Below are positions 11,096-22,864 of a stretch of DNA of 64,000 nucleotides, one piece after another; the stretch's first letter is position 1, and each line of letters starts with the position of its first letter. The notes under the pieces were generated by a model that was not told where the DNA came from, searched no databases, and was given only the letters and a program-made list of their open reading frames with translations. Origin of the DNA: Conchocele bisecta (lineage: Eukaryota > Mollusca > Bivalvia > Lucinida > Thyasiridae). The translations under genes were made by a program, and so were the position numbers. Location of the stretch: the NCBI GenBank assembly GCA_029237695.1, contig CM055274.1, forward strand, positions 20,883,505 to 20,947,504, read 5' to 3'.

Positions 11096-11308
11096 TTAAC
11101 CCTTACTACGCTGAATTAAATGTTGTCGTCTGCTGGAAATGTTTTATTTTCAATATTTCTCGACAAAAACCTGGTTTTGACAGCACATGAGAATCGTCTC
11201 CGGTGGAGACGATTCTCATGTGCTGTCAAAACCATTTTTTTATTAAGAAATAAAGCAAAAATGAAAAACAGCAGACGGCAGTTTCCGTCAACAGCGTAGG
11301 AAGGGTTA
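11096..11308. mobile_element. Pal-F element, complete palindrome
   Basis: TTAACCCTTACTACGCTG at the left is inverted at the right as CAGCGTAGGAAGGGTTAA. The arms contain GTCGTCTGCTG and GACAGCACATGAGAATC, and the tip is CGTCTCCGGTGGAGACG. This is the best copy of the family and may carry a TTAA duplication. Confidence 0.8.
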
Positions 11309-11340
11309 AGTTCAGCGTTCAAGACCTGAGTCAGTTACAA

Positions 11341-11690
11341 TCACCGGCACTTTGTGGTATGAACGACAAATGCATCGTTCAAATCAAACCTAATTTTCCT
11401 CTGACATTAAATATCTACACGGTTAGACACTCACTATATTTTCAAACAACGGAAGTGGATTATTTTCCTTGGGCCAGGTTCGTTAATTCGGTAATTGTAA
11501 CGCGCGCGAAGGCCGGGACCCGGGACCCGGGACCCGGGACCAGCAGGGTCCTGGCATTCGCGCGCGTTACAATTTCTGAATTAGTACAACTTCCGTTGGT
11601 TGAAAAGATGGCAAATGTCCAATTTTGTAGAAGAGTAAAATTGGGTATTATTTAAATATTATTTTCGTTCATACCGCAAAGTGCCTGTGA
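11341..11690. repeat. 350-bp palindrome with GGGACCC core
   Basis: TCACCGGCACTTTGTGGTAT at the left returns as ATACCGCAAAGTGCCTGTGA at the right. The inner arms are AACGCGCGCGAA and its complement, and the tip carries a short GGGACCC tandem. Only this copy was found. Confidence 0.8.
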
Positions 11691-11954
11691 TTACAATACA
11701 ATCATTGTGCTTTCACAGAAGCGTTTTGACGCTAAATTATATTAGTGTATCGACTAGCAAGTAATATTAATTTTGGAATGTATTGTAAGTTACTAAGTAC
11801 GATAATGTATAATGTAATAGTTACCTACAATTATACCCGAATAAGCGGAGATAACCAAATTATTTTGAGAAAGAAGGATGGTATATAGCCTTGAAGTTCT
11901 CTAGCTCTATTTTGTTTTCACGGTAATCGTTTTTATATATTATCTCTTTGATAG

Positions 11955-12245
11955 TGTCGCGCTACGCCTACAGTAGCGCTTTTCTGCAGGTCAACTATAC
12001 GTACTATACCAATACTATACGCATACTATACCAATACGATATGTTTTCTATACGATATGCATATAGTATAAACGTACGGTATGTTTGTACCAACCAATAT
12101 CGTATAGATATACCATTCAAATCGTACGTTTATACGATTGTTATACATGTGTATAATTCTGGTACGTTTTTATCGTACACACATACCAGATTTGTATACG
12201 GTATAATTGTACCATACTACCGTATATTAACGGTGTTGCCGTGTA
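11955..12245 (+). repeat. TATAC-rich repeat, AGTAGCGCTTTTCTGC end
   Basis: AGTAGCGCTTTTCTGC is followed by ~240 bp of degenerate ACTATACCAATAC and CGTATAG words. An inverted relative is at 22,030-22,290. The two bracket the 10-kb block that holds the CXC fragment and the satellite. Confidence 0.6.
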
Positions 12246-13078
12246 CTATTTGCCCTAATATTTGGTCCCTAATATTTGTTCCGCCTCGGCAGTTCTTTTT
12301 CATAATATTCAGAAATGCGTAATATTACTAATCTATCTCTGTGTTTCATGAAATATATTTAAAGAAACTGTGATATTTTCTGTAAATGACGTCGATATAT
12401 ATCCACAAAACGAGAAACAAAATCCAAATAAATAATGAAAAACTTGTGATTGGTTTACGAGATACGATTCGATATGACTAGTAGTCCAGACATTAAACAG
12501 TTGAGGTTGGACAAAATTGTTTAAAAAGGTTTCTCACATCATTGATAACTATAGGTTAAGAAGAAAAATAGTTTACCATAATTTTCTCTGGGCAACTGTC
12601 TGAAAATAGGTCAAATCCAAGATGGCCGCAGTCAAAATTGCCGAATATAGGAAATTGTTGTACGTATGGAGCACATGATGGAAACTACACATATAATATG
12701 TCGACTTACATTAGCTCAAAGAGCGGAATTCAATAGACTACAAATACAACCAAATAGTGTCACCTAAAATTCAAAATGGCCGCCAAAAAGAGCTAAAATG
12801 AACAAAAGTATGACAGTTATGTCCCATTAAGGTCACTAATGAAAATAAATATTGCTGAATGATTGTATAATGACAATGGGCTGGCAGATGTCATATACTA
12901 AGCATCAGTAATACACTTAGTGTGTCTCCAACTACTATTTGCTAGGAATATAATGACATGTAAGAACTTAATGCAGGTGTACAAATGGCGGCTGTGTTTC
13001 AAAACTTAACAATTAAGCACATGTTATGTATGCTCTTACTATACTTAACTGATAGTGCACATACAAATCACGATATAT
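12246..13078. other. gene-free stretch, probably decayed 3' flank of a CXC element
   Basis: A Pal-N scrap (12,366-12,400, GTGATATTTTCTGTAAATGA) and ATGGCCGC motifs at about 12,618 and 12,774 are all that stand out. Read on the minus strand these are GCGGCCATCTTGG and GGCGGCCATTTTG. The larger CXC transposon also has GGCGGCCATCTTGAAA downstream of its gene, so this may be remnant 3' flank. Confidence 0.4.
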
Positions 13079-13272
13079 GTCACGGTCAATCTTAGTTTGA
13101 TCAAACGGTTTCACGAAACCAAGATTGGAACCAAGTTGACCTGAAAACAGTTTGTCAAAGTAGACCATCAATCTGTCAGATTTTTGTCTGTTTGTAACAA
13201 GATTGACTGTGACAACCACATTCAATCTGACTTACATATCTGTTTGATCAAACTAAGACTGACCGTGGCAAC
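13079..13272. repeat. palindrome, CACGGTCAATCTTAG arms
   Basis: GTCACGGTCAATCTTAGTTT followed by GATCAAAC returns inverted as GTTTGATCAAAC then TAAGACTGACCGTGG. The arms are about 28 bp around a less regular middle. Confidence 0.65.
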
Positions 13273-13404
13273 ATGCCCATGTCTAGGTCACCAACAATGT
13301 GTCAGTCATCACAATACACATGTATGTATGTCTACAACGAACGCCACTGATTTGGTATTAGTATGTCCATGGAGAATATAAATGAGAATACCAGGCATAA
13401 TTAA

Positions 13405-14345
13405 TCAGTTGTCATTTGAATCATGACTTTCTCCATTTGTACACGCTATTCCCTTACAGTGGCCACAAGCCAAAGAACACAAAAGTCCATTTTTCCTACA
13501 CGAACATGTGTTTTTGTCACACTTTCCACTACAATTACATCAAATAATCTGAAGTAGAGATGTAGGAGCGGCAACTTGGTCCATTCTATGTGGCTTCAAA
13601 CTTGGCCCATGTGGTGTTGTACAGAGGTCCCAACCCCATTCGTTTGCCTCCATGGTGTTACCCTGCCAGACCTGTACCTGGTGATAAACCCGCTGGCTGT
13701 GGAACCTAGCAGCATCTGAGGTCGGTGGAAGTCGTTCAGGGGGCAAATAGCTGGCATTTGAAACAACCTTCTCCGAGAATTTAGATACATGTTCATGATT
13801 CAAGTCCGAATCAGGCTTACTGCCATAGAGTGGTGTCAGAAGGGCCTGATTCCCAGCTCTCTCAATGTCTTTGTGACTAACTGCTGCCACCGAGAATGAT
13901 TTTGCGAATTATTGCAGACCACGCTATCTGCCCATAGCCGAGAGATTTCCTATGCCATAGGGTCTTGATGTAGTGTCACATTTACCGAACTTTCAGATAT
14001 GACTCCTGATGACAGGCTGCGCAGTTCCTTGGATTCCTTTGTGAACGGCTTTCTCTCTTCGAGATAATCCACGACAGACTGAAGATCTTTGGCGTCACGT
14101 TTGAATTTTGCCTGTTTCAGATCTTTATGTGTCTCTATTGCACTGGTGGTCGAGAGGCCCGCCACTTCCTGCATAGCCTTGTGTACTTCACCGCATACAG
14201 GCATTGATAGTAGCCAGACCAGACTGGTTGACGCATCAAAACCACGACCTCTAGTTAGCCCACCAACCGACGTCAAACTGCTCATTAGGACTTGTTCAAT
14301 GTACAGGTCACTAAATAGTCCTGTCCAATAATGATCACTACGGCG
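13405..14345 (-). pseudogene. decayed 3' fragment of a CXC-domain transposon gene
   Basis: Reading down the minus strand, a segment with GGLTRGRGFDASTSLVWLLS is followed after a frame change by YHQVQVWQGN and NEWGWDL, then by the cysteine tail CNCSGKCDKNTCSCRKNG and CSLACGHCKGIAC. That tail is a Tesmin/TSO1-like CXC pattern. The frame is broken by a shift between about 13,890 and 13,950 and by a TGA at 13,540-13,542, just before the first cysteine. The stop after the tail is at 13,405-13,407. The N-terminal two-thirds is absent: similarity ends near 14,345, where an unrelated direct repeat begins. Its order of parts matches the last third of the gene in the 25-32 kb transposon, but the CXC tails differ enough to be separate lineages. 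No TIR was found beside it. Family membership is my recognition from recurrent animal CXC proteins, not a search. Confidence 0.7.
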
Positions 14346-14639
14346 GTGAACAAATAAAGTTTTTAAGAACACTATGTCTCAGAAATAGCTTCGCCAATTC
14401 ACTCGAAGCTTCACATGTGTGTTTATCATCATGCATATGTTCATTCTATGCTTAACCCCTGCAACCCCTGTGCCCATTATCAAGGTCAAATTACTTTGAA
14501 ATTTGCCTCAAAGTTTTTGACATGCCTGCATGTGGACAGTGCGATATAGTTATCACATTGGCCTACATACGTGCGTACATCCATATGTACGTCACTTCGT
14601 GCGTCCGGTTAAAGTTTTTCTGAGTTAAGATTAAAGTTG
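14346..14639 (+). repeat. direct repeat unit 1 (GGTTAAAGTTTTT type)
   Basis: AACACTATGTCTCAGAAA, CACCAATTCACTCGAA-like text, AATTACTTTGAAATTTGCC and CCGGTTAAAGTTTTT recur in the same order at 15,137-15,420. The Pal-C insertion separates the two units. Confidence 0.65.
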
Positions 14640-14643
14640 TTAA

Positions 14644-15136
14644 AGGTACATGCCCACTCAGTAGGCACAAACTGTTCTTTATAGCAATTAAATAAGTGTA
14701 TAATTGTGTCACTATTCCACCAGTTTTAAACATTATGAGTGCCCGTTATATGGATATACTGATTTAGTAATGTTTATTTCACTGATAGTGACACGCGGTG
14801 ATATCAGGCTATTTTCATAGGCAAATGGGGCATGATATTTTTGAATTACTTATACTAATTAAATGTGATCCCCTGAAAAAATAATGTTTTCGACAGATTT
14901 GTAAAGTATGATCATTGCACATCAAAAGATAAATAGTAATGTCTTGGTAACATTTTAAGGAAACACGGTTATCGCCCCTGATAGCGGTTTTGAAATTTAC
15001 GTCTGATATAAAATGTATAATAATGCCAATAAATATGTGTATTAATGGTGAATTAATGTTTATTTTGCCCGAAAATGTCTCAGTTGATGTCTCTGATATA
15101 AAGAACATTTTGTGCCTACTGAGTGGGCATGTACCT
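14644..15136. mobile_element. Pal-C MITE, complete, 493 bp, TTAA duplication
   Basis: TTAA (14,640-14,643), then AGGTACATGCCCACTCAGTA, ending with the inverted ...GAGTGGGCATGTACCT and TTAA (15,137-15,140). The element is inserted in a direct repeat whose other unit reads through the site uninterrupted as TTAAGAACACTAT, so the TTAA duplication is well supported. TIRs extend through GTGTCACTATTCCACCAG-like text. The 134-codon frame on its minus strand is not convincing as a gene: other copies interrupt it. Confidence 0.85.
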
Positions 15137-15420
15137 TTAAGAACACTATATCTCTGAAACCACTTCACCAATTCACTCGAAACTTCACATACTTGTGTAT
15201 TTGTCACCCACATTTTCATTATTATTTATATGTGCCTAATGTCACGGTCGAATTACTTTGAAATTTCCCGTAAAGTTTTTGTTGGACCCGCTTGCAGACA
15301 GAGCGATATAGTCGGCACATTGGTGTGCATTCAGGATAAAATGTTTGGTTAAAGTGCTTTTTTAGTTAAAGTTTTTGGGTATGCTATCAAAACCTCGGCG
15401 GGTGCGGCATGTGTCTACGT
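15137..15420 (+). repeat. direct repeat unit 2
   Basis: Diverged copy of 14,346-14,639, starting TTAAGAACACTATATC and carrying CACCAATTCACTCGAAAC and AATTACTTTGAAATTTCCC. Confidence 0.65.
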
Positions 15421-15520
15421 CAACGGGCTAAAGCTTTGTTGCAATAAAAAAATTATGTGTACTATAAAATGCCTCGGCGGGCACGACATGCAGGCCCTGG
15501 CCATCTAGTTATTATGGCAT

Positions 15521-18500
15521 GCGATTCGATCAGTCGGCCATCGCACCATGACTAGCTTAGCACTTGAACAGTCGGCCATTGTACCAGGACTAGTTTAGCA
15601 CTTGATCAGTAGGCCATCACACCAGGACCAGTTTAGAACTTGATCAGTCGGCCATCACACCAGGACTAGTTTAGCACTTGATCAGTCGGCCATCGCTCCA
15701 GGACTAGTTTAGAACTTGATCAGTCGGCCATCGCGCCAGGACTAGTTTAGAACTTGATCAGTCGACAATCTCACCAGGACTAGTATAGCACTTGATCAGT
15801 CGGCCATCGTACCAGGACTAGTTTAGAACATAATCAGTCGGCCATCGCACCAGGACTAGTATAGCACTTGATCAGTCGGCCATCGCATCGGGACTAGGTT
15901 AGCCCTTGATCAGTCGGCCATCGCACCAGGACAAGTATAGTACTCGATCAGTCGGCCACCGCACCAGGACTAGTTTAGCACACGATCAGTCAGCCATCGC
16001 ACCATAACTAATATAGCGCTTGATCGGTCGCCCATTGCACAATGTCCAGTATAGCACTTGATCAGTTGGCCATCTCACCATGCCCAGTATAGCATGTGAT
16101 CAGTCGGCCATGCCGAGTATAACACTTGATCAGTCGTCCATCACATCAGGACTACTTTAGCACTTGATCAGTCGGCCATCGCACCAGGACTAGTATAGCA
16201 CCCGATCATTCGGCAATCACACCAGGAATAGTTTAGAACTTGATCAGTCGGCCATCACACCAGGACTATTTTAGCAGTTGATCAGTCGGCCATCGCACCA
16301 GGACTTGTATAGCACTCGATCAGTCGGCCATCGCACCAGGACTAGTTTAGAACTTGATCAGTTGGCCATCGCACCAGGACTAGTTTAGAACTTGATCAGT
16401 CGACCATCGCACCGGAAATAGTTTAGCCCTTGATCAGTCGGCCATCACACCGGGACTAGTTTAGCCCTTGATCAGTCGTCCATCGCACCAGGACTAGTAT
16501 AACACTATATCAGTCGGCCATCGCACCAGAACTAGCTTAGAACTTTATCAGTCGGCCATCCCACCAGCAGTAGTTTAGAACTTGATCAGTCGACCATCGC
16601 ACCAGGAATAGTTTAGCCCTTGACTTGATCAGTCGGCCATCGCACCGGGACTAGTTTAGCCCTTGATCAGTCGGCCATCGCACCAGGACTAGCATAGCAC
16701 TCGATCAGTCGGCCATCGCACCAGTACTAGTTTAGAACTTGATCAGTCGGCCATCGCACCAGGACTAGTTTAGAACATGATCAGTCGGCCATCGCACCAG
16801 GACTAGTATAGCATTTGATCAGTCGGCCATCGCACCTGGAGTAGTTTAGCCCTTGATCAGTCGGCCATCGCACCAGGACAAGTATAGTACTCGATCAGTC
16901 GGCCATCGCACCAGAACTAGTTTAGCCCTTTATCAGTCAGACATCGCACCATAACTAGTATAGCGATTGATCAGTTGCCCAAAGCACCATGCCCAGTATA
17001 GCACGTGATCAGTTGGCCATCTCACCATGCCCAGTATAGCACGTGATCAGTCGGCCATGCCGAGTATAACACTTGATCAGTCGGCCATCACACCAGGACT
17101 ACTTTAGCACTTGATCAGTCGGCCATCGCACCAGGACTAGTATAGCACTCGATCATTCGGCAATCACACCAGGACTAGTTTAGAACATGATCAGTCGGCC
17201 ATCACACCAGGACTATTTTAGCACTCGATCAGTCGGCCATCGCACCAGGACTAGTATAGCACTCGATCAGTCGGCCATCGCACCAGGACTAGTTTAGAAC
17301 TTGATAAGTTGGCCGTCGCACCAGGACTAGTTTAGAACTTGATCAGTCGACCATCGCACCAGAAATAGTTTAGCCCTTGATCAGTCGGCCATCGCACCGG
17401 GACTAGTTTAGCCCTTGATCAGTCGGCCATCGCACCAGGACTAGTATAGCACTCGATCAGTCGGCCATCGCACCAGGACTAGTTTAGAACTTGATCAGTC
17501 GGCCATCGCACCAGCACTAGTTTAGAACTTGATCAGTCGACCATCGCACCAGGAATAGTTTAGCCCTTGACTTGATCAGTCGGCCATCGCAACGGTACTA
17601 GCTTAGCCCTTGATCAGTCGGCCATCGCACCAGGCTAGTATAGCACTCGATCAGTCGGCCATCGCACCAGGACTAGTTTAGAACTTGATCAGTCGGCCAT
17701 CGGACCAGGACTAGTTTAGCACTTGATCAGTCGGCCATCGCTCCAGGACTAGTTTAGAACTTGATCAGTCGGCCATCGCACCAGGACTAGTTTAGAACTT
17801 GATCAGTCGACCATCTCACCAGGACTAGTATAGCACTTGATCAGTCGGCCATAGCACCAGGACTAGTTTAGAACTTGATCAGTCGGCCATCGCACCAGGA
17901 CTAATTTAGAACTTGATCAGTCGACCATCTCACCAGGACTAGCATAGCACTTGATCAGTCGGCCATCGCACCAGGACTAGTTTAGAACTTGATCAGTCGG
18001 CCATCGCACCAGGACTAGTAGAGCACTTGATCAGTAGGCCATTGCACCGGGACAAGTTTAGCCCTTGGTCAGTCGGCAATCACACCAGGACAAGTATAGT
18101 ACTCGATCAGTCGGCCATCGCACCAGGACTAGTTTAGCCCTTGATCAGTCTGCCATCGCACCATAACTAGTATAGCGCTTGATCAGTCGCCCATTGCACC
18201 ATGCCCAGTATAGTACTTGATCAGTTGGCCATCTCACCATGCCCAGTATAGCACGTGATCAGTCGGCAATGCCGAGTATAGCACTTGATCAGTCGGCAAT
18301 CACACCAGGACTACTTTAGCACTTGATCAGTCGGCCATCGCACCAGGACTAGTATAGCACTCGATCATTCGGCAATCACACCAGGACTAGTTTAGAACTT
18401 GATCAGTCGGCCATCACACCAGGACTACTTTAGCACTTGATCACTCGGCCATCGCACCGGGACTAGATTAGCCCTTGATCAGTCGGCAATAGCACCAGGA

Positions 18501-21500
18501 CTAGTATAGCACTCGATCAGTCGGCCATCGCACCAGGACTAGTTTAGAACTTGATCAGTCGGCCATCGCACCAGGACTAGTTTAGAACTTGATCAGTCGA
18601 CCATCGCACCAGGAATAGTTTAGCCCTTGACTTGATCAGTCGGCCATCGCACCGGGACTAGGTTAGCCCTTGATCAGTCGTCCATCGCACCAGGACTAGT
18701 ATAGCACTCGATCAGTCAGCCATCGCACCAGGACTAGTTCATAACTTGATCAGTCGGCCATCGCACCAGGACTAGTTTAGAACTTGATCAGTCGACCATC
18801 GCACCAGGAATAGTTTAGCCCTTGATCAGTCGGCCATCACACCGGGACTACTTAACCCTTGATCAATTGGCCATCGCACCAGGACAAGTATAGCACTCGA
18901 TCAGTCGGCCATCGCACCATCACTAATTTAGAACTTGATCAGTCGACCATCGCACCAGGAATAGTTTAGCCCTTGATTTGATCAGTCGGCCATCGCACCG
19001 GGACTATTTTAGCCCTTGATCAGTCGGCCATCGCACCAGGACAAGTATAGTACTCGATCAGTCGGCCATCGCACCAGGACTAGTTTAGCCCTAGATCAGT
19101 CTGCCATCGCATCATAACTAGTATGGCGCTTGATCAGTCGCCCATTGCACCATGCCCAGTATAGCACTTGATCAGTTGGCCATATCACCATGCCCAGTAT
19201 AGCACGTGATCAGTCGGCAATGCCGAGTATAGCACTTGATCAGTCGGCCATCACACCAGGACTAATTTAGCACTTGATCAGTCGGCTATCGCACCAGGAC
19301 TAGTATAGCACTCGATCATTCGGCAATCACACCAGGACTAGTTTAGAACTTGATCAGTCGGCCATCACACCAGTACTACTTTAGCACTTGATCAGTCGGC
19401 CATCGCACCGGGACTATTTTAGCCCTTGATCAGTCGACCATCGCACCAGGAATAGTTTAGCCCTCGACTTGATCAGTCGGCCATCGCACCGGGACTAGTT
19501 TAGCCCTTGATCAGTCGGCCATCGCACCAGCTCTAGCATAGCACTCGATCAGTCGGCCATCGCACCAGGACTAGTTTAGAACTTGATAAGTCAGCCATCG
19601 GAGCAGGACTAGTTTAGAACTTGATCAGTCGACCATCGCACCAGGAATAGTTTAGCCCATGATCAGTCGGCCATCGCACCGTGACTAGTTTAGCCCTTGA
19701 TCAGTCGACCATCGCACAGGGACTAGTTTAGCCCTTGATCAGTCGGCCATCGCACCAGGACTAGTATAGCACTCGATCAGTCGGCCATCGCACCAGGATT
19801 AGTTTAGAACTTGATGAGTTGGCCATCGCACCAGGACTAGTTTAGAACTTGATCAGTCGACCATCGCACCAGAAATAGTTTAGCCGTTGATCAGTCGGCC
19901 ATCGCACCGGGACTACTTTAGCCCTTGATCAGTTGGCCATCGCACCAGGACTAGTATAGCACTCGATCAGTCGGCCATCGCACCAGGACTAGTTTCGAAC
20001 TTGATCAGTTGGCCATAGCACCAGGACTAGTTTAGAACTTGATCAGTCGGCCATCGCACCAGGACTAGTTTAGAACTTGATCAGTCGACCATCGCACCAG
20101 GACTAGTATAGCGCTTGATCAGTCGGCCATAGCACCGGGACAAGTTTAGCCCTTGATCAGTCTGCCATCGCACCATAACTAGTATAGCGCTTGATCAGTC
20201 GCCCATTGCACCATGCCCAGTATAGTACTTGATCAGTTGGCCATCTCACCATGCCCAGTATAGCACGTGATCAGTCGGCAATGCCGAGTATAGCACTTGA
20301 TCAGTCGACCATCGCACCAGGACTAGTATAGCACTCGATCATTCGGCAATCACACCAGGACTAGTTTAGAACTTGATCAGTCGGCCATCACACCAGGACT
20401 ACTTTAGCACTTGATCAGTCGGCCATCGAACCGGGACTAGTTTAGCCCCTGATCAGTCGGCCATTGTACCAGGACTAGTATAGCACTCGATCAGTCGGCC
20501 ATTGCACTAGACTTATAGGCCTTAGACTTGATTCAATTGACCATCGCACCAGGAATAGTTTAGCCCTTGCTCAGTCGGTCATCGCACCGGGACTAGTTAA
20601 CCCTTGATCAATTGGCCATCGCACCAGGACTAGCATAACACCCGATCAGTTGGCCATCGCACCAGCACTAGTTTAGAACTTGATCAGTTTGCCATCGCAC
20701 CAGCACTAGCTTAGAACTTGATCAGTCGACCATCGCACCAGGAATAGTTTAGCCCTTGACTTGATCAGTCGGCCATCGCGCCGGGCCCAGTTTAGCCCTT
20801 GATCAGTCGGCCATCGCACCAGGACTAGCATAGCACTCGATCAGTCGGGCATCGCACCAGGACTAGTTTAGAACTTGATCAGTCGGCCATCGCACCAAGA
20901 TTAGTTTAGAACTTGATGAGTCGACCATCGCACCAGGAATAGTTTAGCCCTTGATCAGTCGGCCATGGCACGGGGACTAGTTTAGCCCTTGATCAGTCGG
21001 CCATCGCACCAGGTCTAGTATATCTCTCGATCAGTCGGCCATCGCACCAGGACTAGTTTAGAACTTGATCAGTCGGCCATCGCACCGGGACTAGTTTATC
21101 CCTTGATCAGTCGGCCATCGCACCAGGACTAGTATAGCACTCGATCAGTCGGCCATCGCACCAGGACTAGTTTAGAAATGGTTCAGTCGGCCATCGCACC
21201 AGGACTAGTTTAGAACATGATGAGTCGACCATCGCACCAGGAATAGTTTAGCCCTTGATCAGTCGGCCATCGCACCGGGACTAGTTAACCCTTGATCAGT
21301 CGGCCATCGCACCAGGTCTAGTATAGCACTAGATCAGTCGGCCATCGCACCAGGACTAGTTTAGAACTTGATCAGTCGGTCATCGCACCAGGACTAGTTT
21401 AGAACTTGATCAGTCGACCATCGCTCCAGGAATAGTTTAGCCCTTGATCAGTCGGCCATCGCACCGGGACTAGTTTAGCCCTTGATCAGTCGGCCATCGC

Positions 21501-21645
21501 ACCAGGACTAGTATAGCACTCGATCAGTCGGTCATCGCTACATGACTAGTTTAGAACTTGATCAGTCGGCCATCGCACCAAGACTAGTATAGCGCTTGAT
21601 CAGTCGTCCATCGCACCAGGACTAGTTTAGCACTTGATCAGTCGG
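15521..21645 (+). repeat. 6.1-kb satellite, 38-bp unit, 947-bp higher-order period
   Basis: About 160 head-to-tail units of GATCAGTCGGCCATCGCACC then AGGACTAGTTTAGAACTT. Subtypes vary at the end: TTTAGAACTT, TATAGCACTC and TTTAGCCCTT. A short variant with TGCCGAGTATA occurs at 16,111, 17,058, 18,270, 19,221 and 20,282. A 43-bp variant (CCCTTGACTTGATCAG) occurs at about 16,621, 17,568 and 18,628. Both landmarks first repeat after 947 bp (about 25 units), so a block was amplified. The unit is not a multiple of three and is full of TAG, so it is not coding. There are no unique spacers. Confidence 0.97.
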
Positions 21646-22029
21646 CCACTTCATTCTGCCTTACAGACAGAAGTGGTCGTCGGGGGGGTGGTTGTAGTGT
21701 AGTCATAGACAAATACTGGTGGTGGTGGTGATACACATTGTTCCCACTGTGGGATATAGATATAGACCGGAACTTTTAGAACGCCAAATGTAGATGGCTG
21801 GTGTGTGTGGGGGATCATTGTTGTGTGTCTCCGGCGGTGGTGCGGAGTACAATGATGAATTACTGATGAATTACTGTATTGAACACACTCAGTTTTAAAT
21901 TGATTCTGTATCGTAAAACTGAAAATGTATTCATTTTGAAAAACTTAACATTGTGGCAGATAATCGAAATGAAAACCGGATGTTTACATGCGAAATGAAC
22001 CGATGCATCGGTATATTCTAACCGCACGA
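21646..22029. other. gene-free stretch beside the satellite
   Basis: A GGTGGTGGTG run and low-complexity DNA. No gene recognised. Confidence 0.4.
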
Positions 22030-22290
22030 TGACCCCACTGTATATTCATACCATATCCGTACGGATATATCGTATATACGAACGGATATCGTATGTTTGT
22101 ATAATGTTCGTATAGTACGTTTGTATAATGTAAACAAACTGTACTATACGATGATACGGTACAAACATACCAATATTATATGATCATACAATATGCTCAT
22201 TAAATATACCAATACTATACTATTACGATATGTATACGATAATAGTATATACAAATAGGTAAGGAGCAGAAAAGCGCTACTGGCCTAAAT
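22030..22290 (-). repeat. TATAC-rich repeat, inverted relative of 11,955-12,245
   Basis: CGTATATACGAACG-type words end in GCAGAAAAGCGCTACTGG, the complement of the left copy's AGTAGCGCTTTTCTGC. The interior is only loosely alike. Confidence 0.6.
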
Positions 22291-22492
22291 GACAAGTACG
22301 ACCAAGAAAATAGTGCCCTGTGCCAACTTATCCTGTGGCGTTTTGGTCTGTCTTGCTTTGTATCTAAAACTCTACAGAATAATATTCTCTATAGTTTTCA
22401 CAGTTTTGGGCTCAGTTAAATTCTTGAAAATGCGAATCAACACATTTCGTGCGTATGAATACAGCAGCTATTATCTTTAGTTCTCAAAGTTG

Positions 22493-22588
22493 CAGTGGGG
22501 TCAGCGTGTAACTGCACACACGAACGAACACGACAGGTTCCAACCTGTCGTTTTCGTTCGTGTGTGCACTTACACGCTGACCCCACTG
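22493..22588. mobile_element. Pal-A MITE, 96 bp
   Basis: CAGTGGGGTCAGCGTGTAAC opens the element and CCCCACTG closes it. The tip is shortened to GACAGGTTCCAACCTGTC, lacking the GG-TT pair of the longer copies. The TA flank is kept only at the right. Confidence 0.85.
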
Positions 22589-22864
22589 TAGGTAGCAGTG
22601 ACCAGTTAGCCGCCAGTTTCGTACATTGTTTTCTGGGAGTTTCAAACAGTAATTTATTCTAGACAAAACAAATGGATGGTAATGGGTTTGCACCATCACA
22701 GTACATTTGCCTCTGAATGATGATTGGGAAAATATGCAACTTTCAGTCTCTACTTCCGCAAGTGATCAGTTTGTGTGGAGACAACATATGTCAGTACTTT
22801 CAGTACTTTGATTTCTGTCTGTAACGCAGGGCGACTTACACTACAGAACATTTAAGTTATTTAA

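Noticed and set aside
12366..12400. Regulatory CRE-like site
   Set aside because: It is a fragment of the Pal-N element (CTGTAAATGACGTC), so the motif comes with the repeat.
14815..15219. 134-codon minus-strand frame in the Pal-C copy at 14.6 kb
   Set aside because: The frame spans the element's end and is broken in other Pal-C copies. There is no recognisable domain.
15521..21645. CRISPR-like array of 38-bp repeats
   Set aside because: Units abut directly without unique spacers, and the genome is eukaryotic. This is a satellite.
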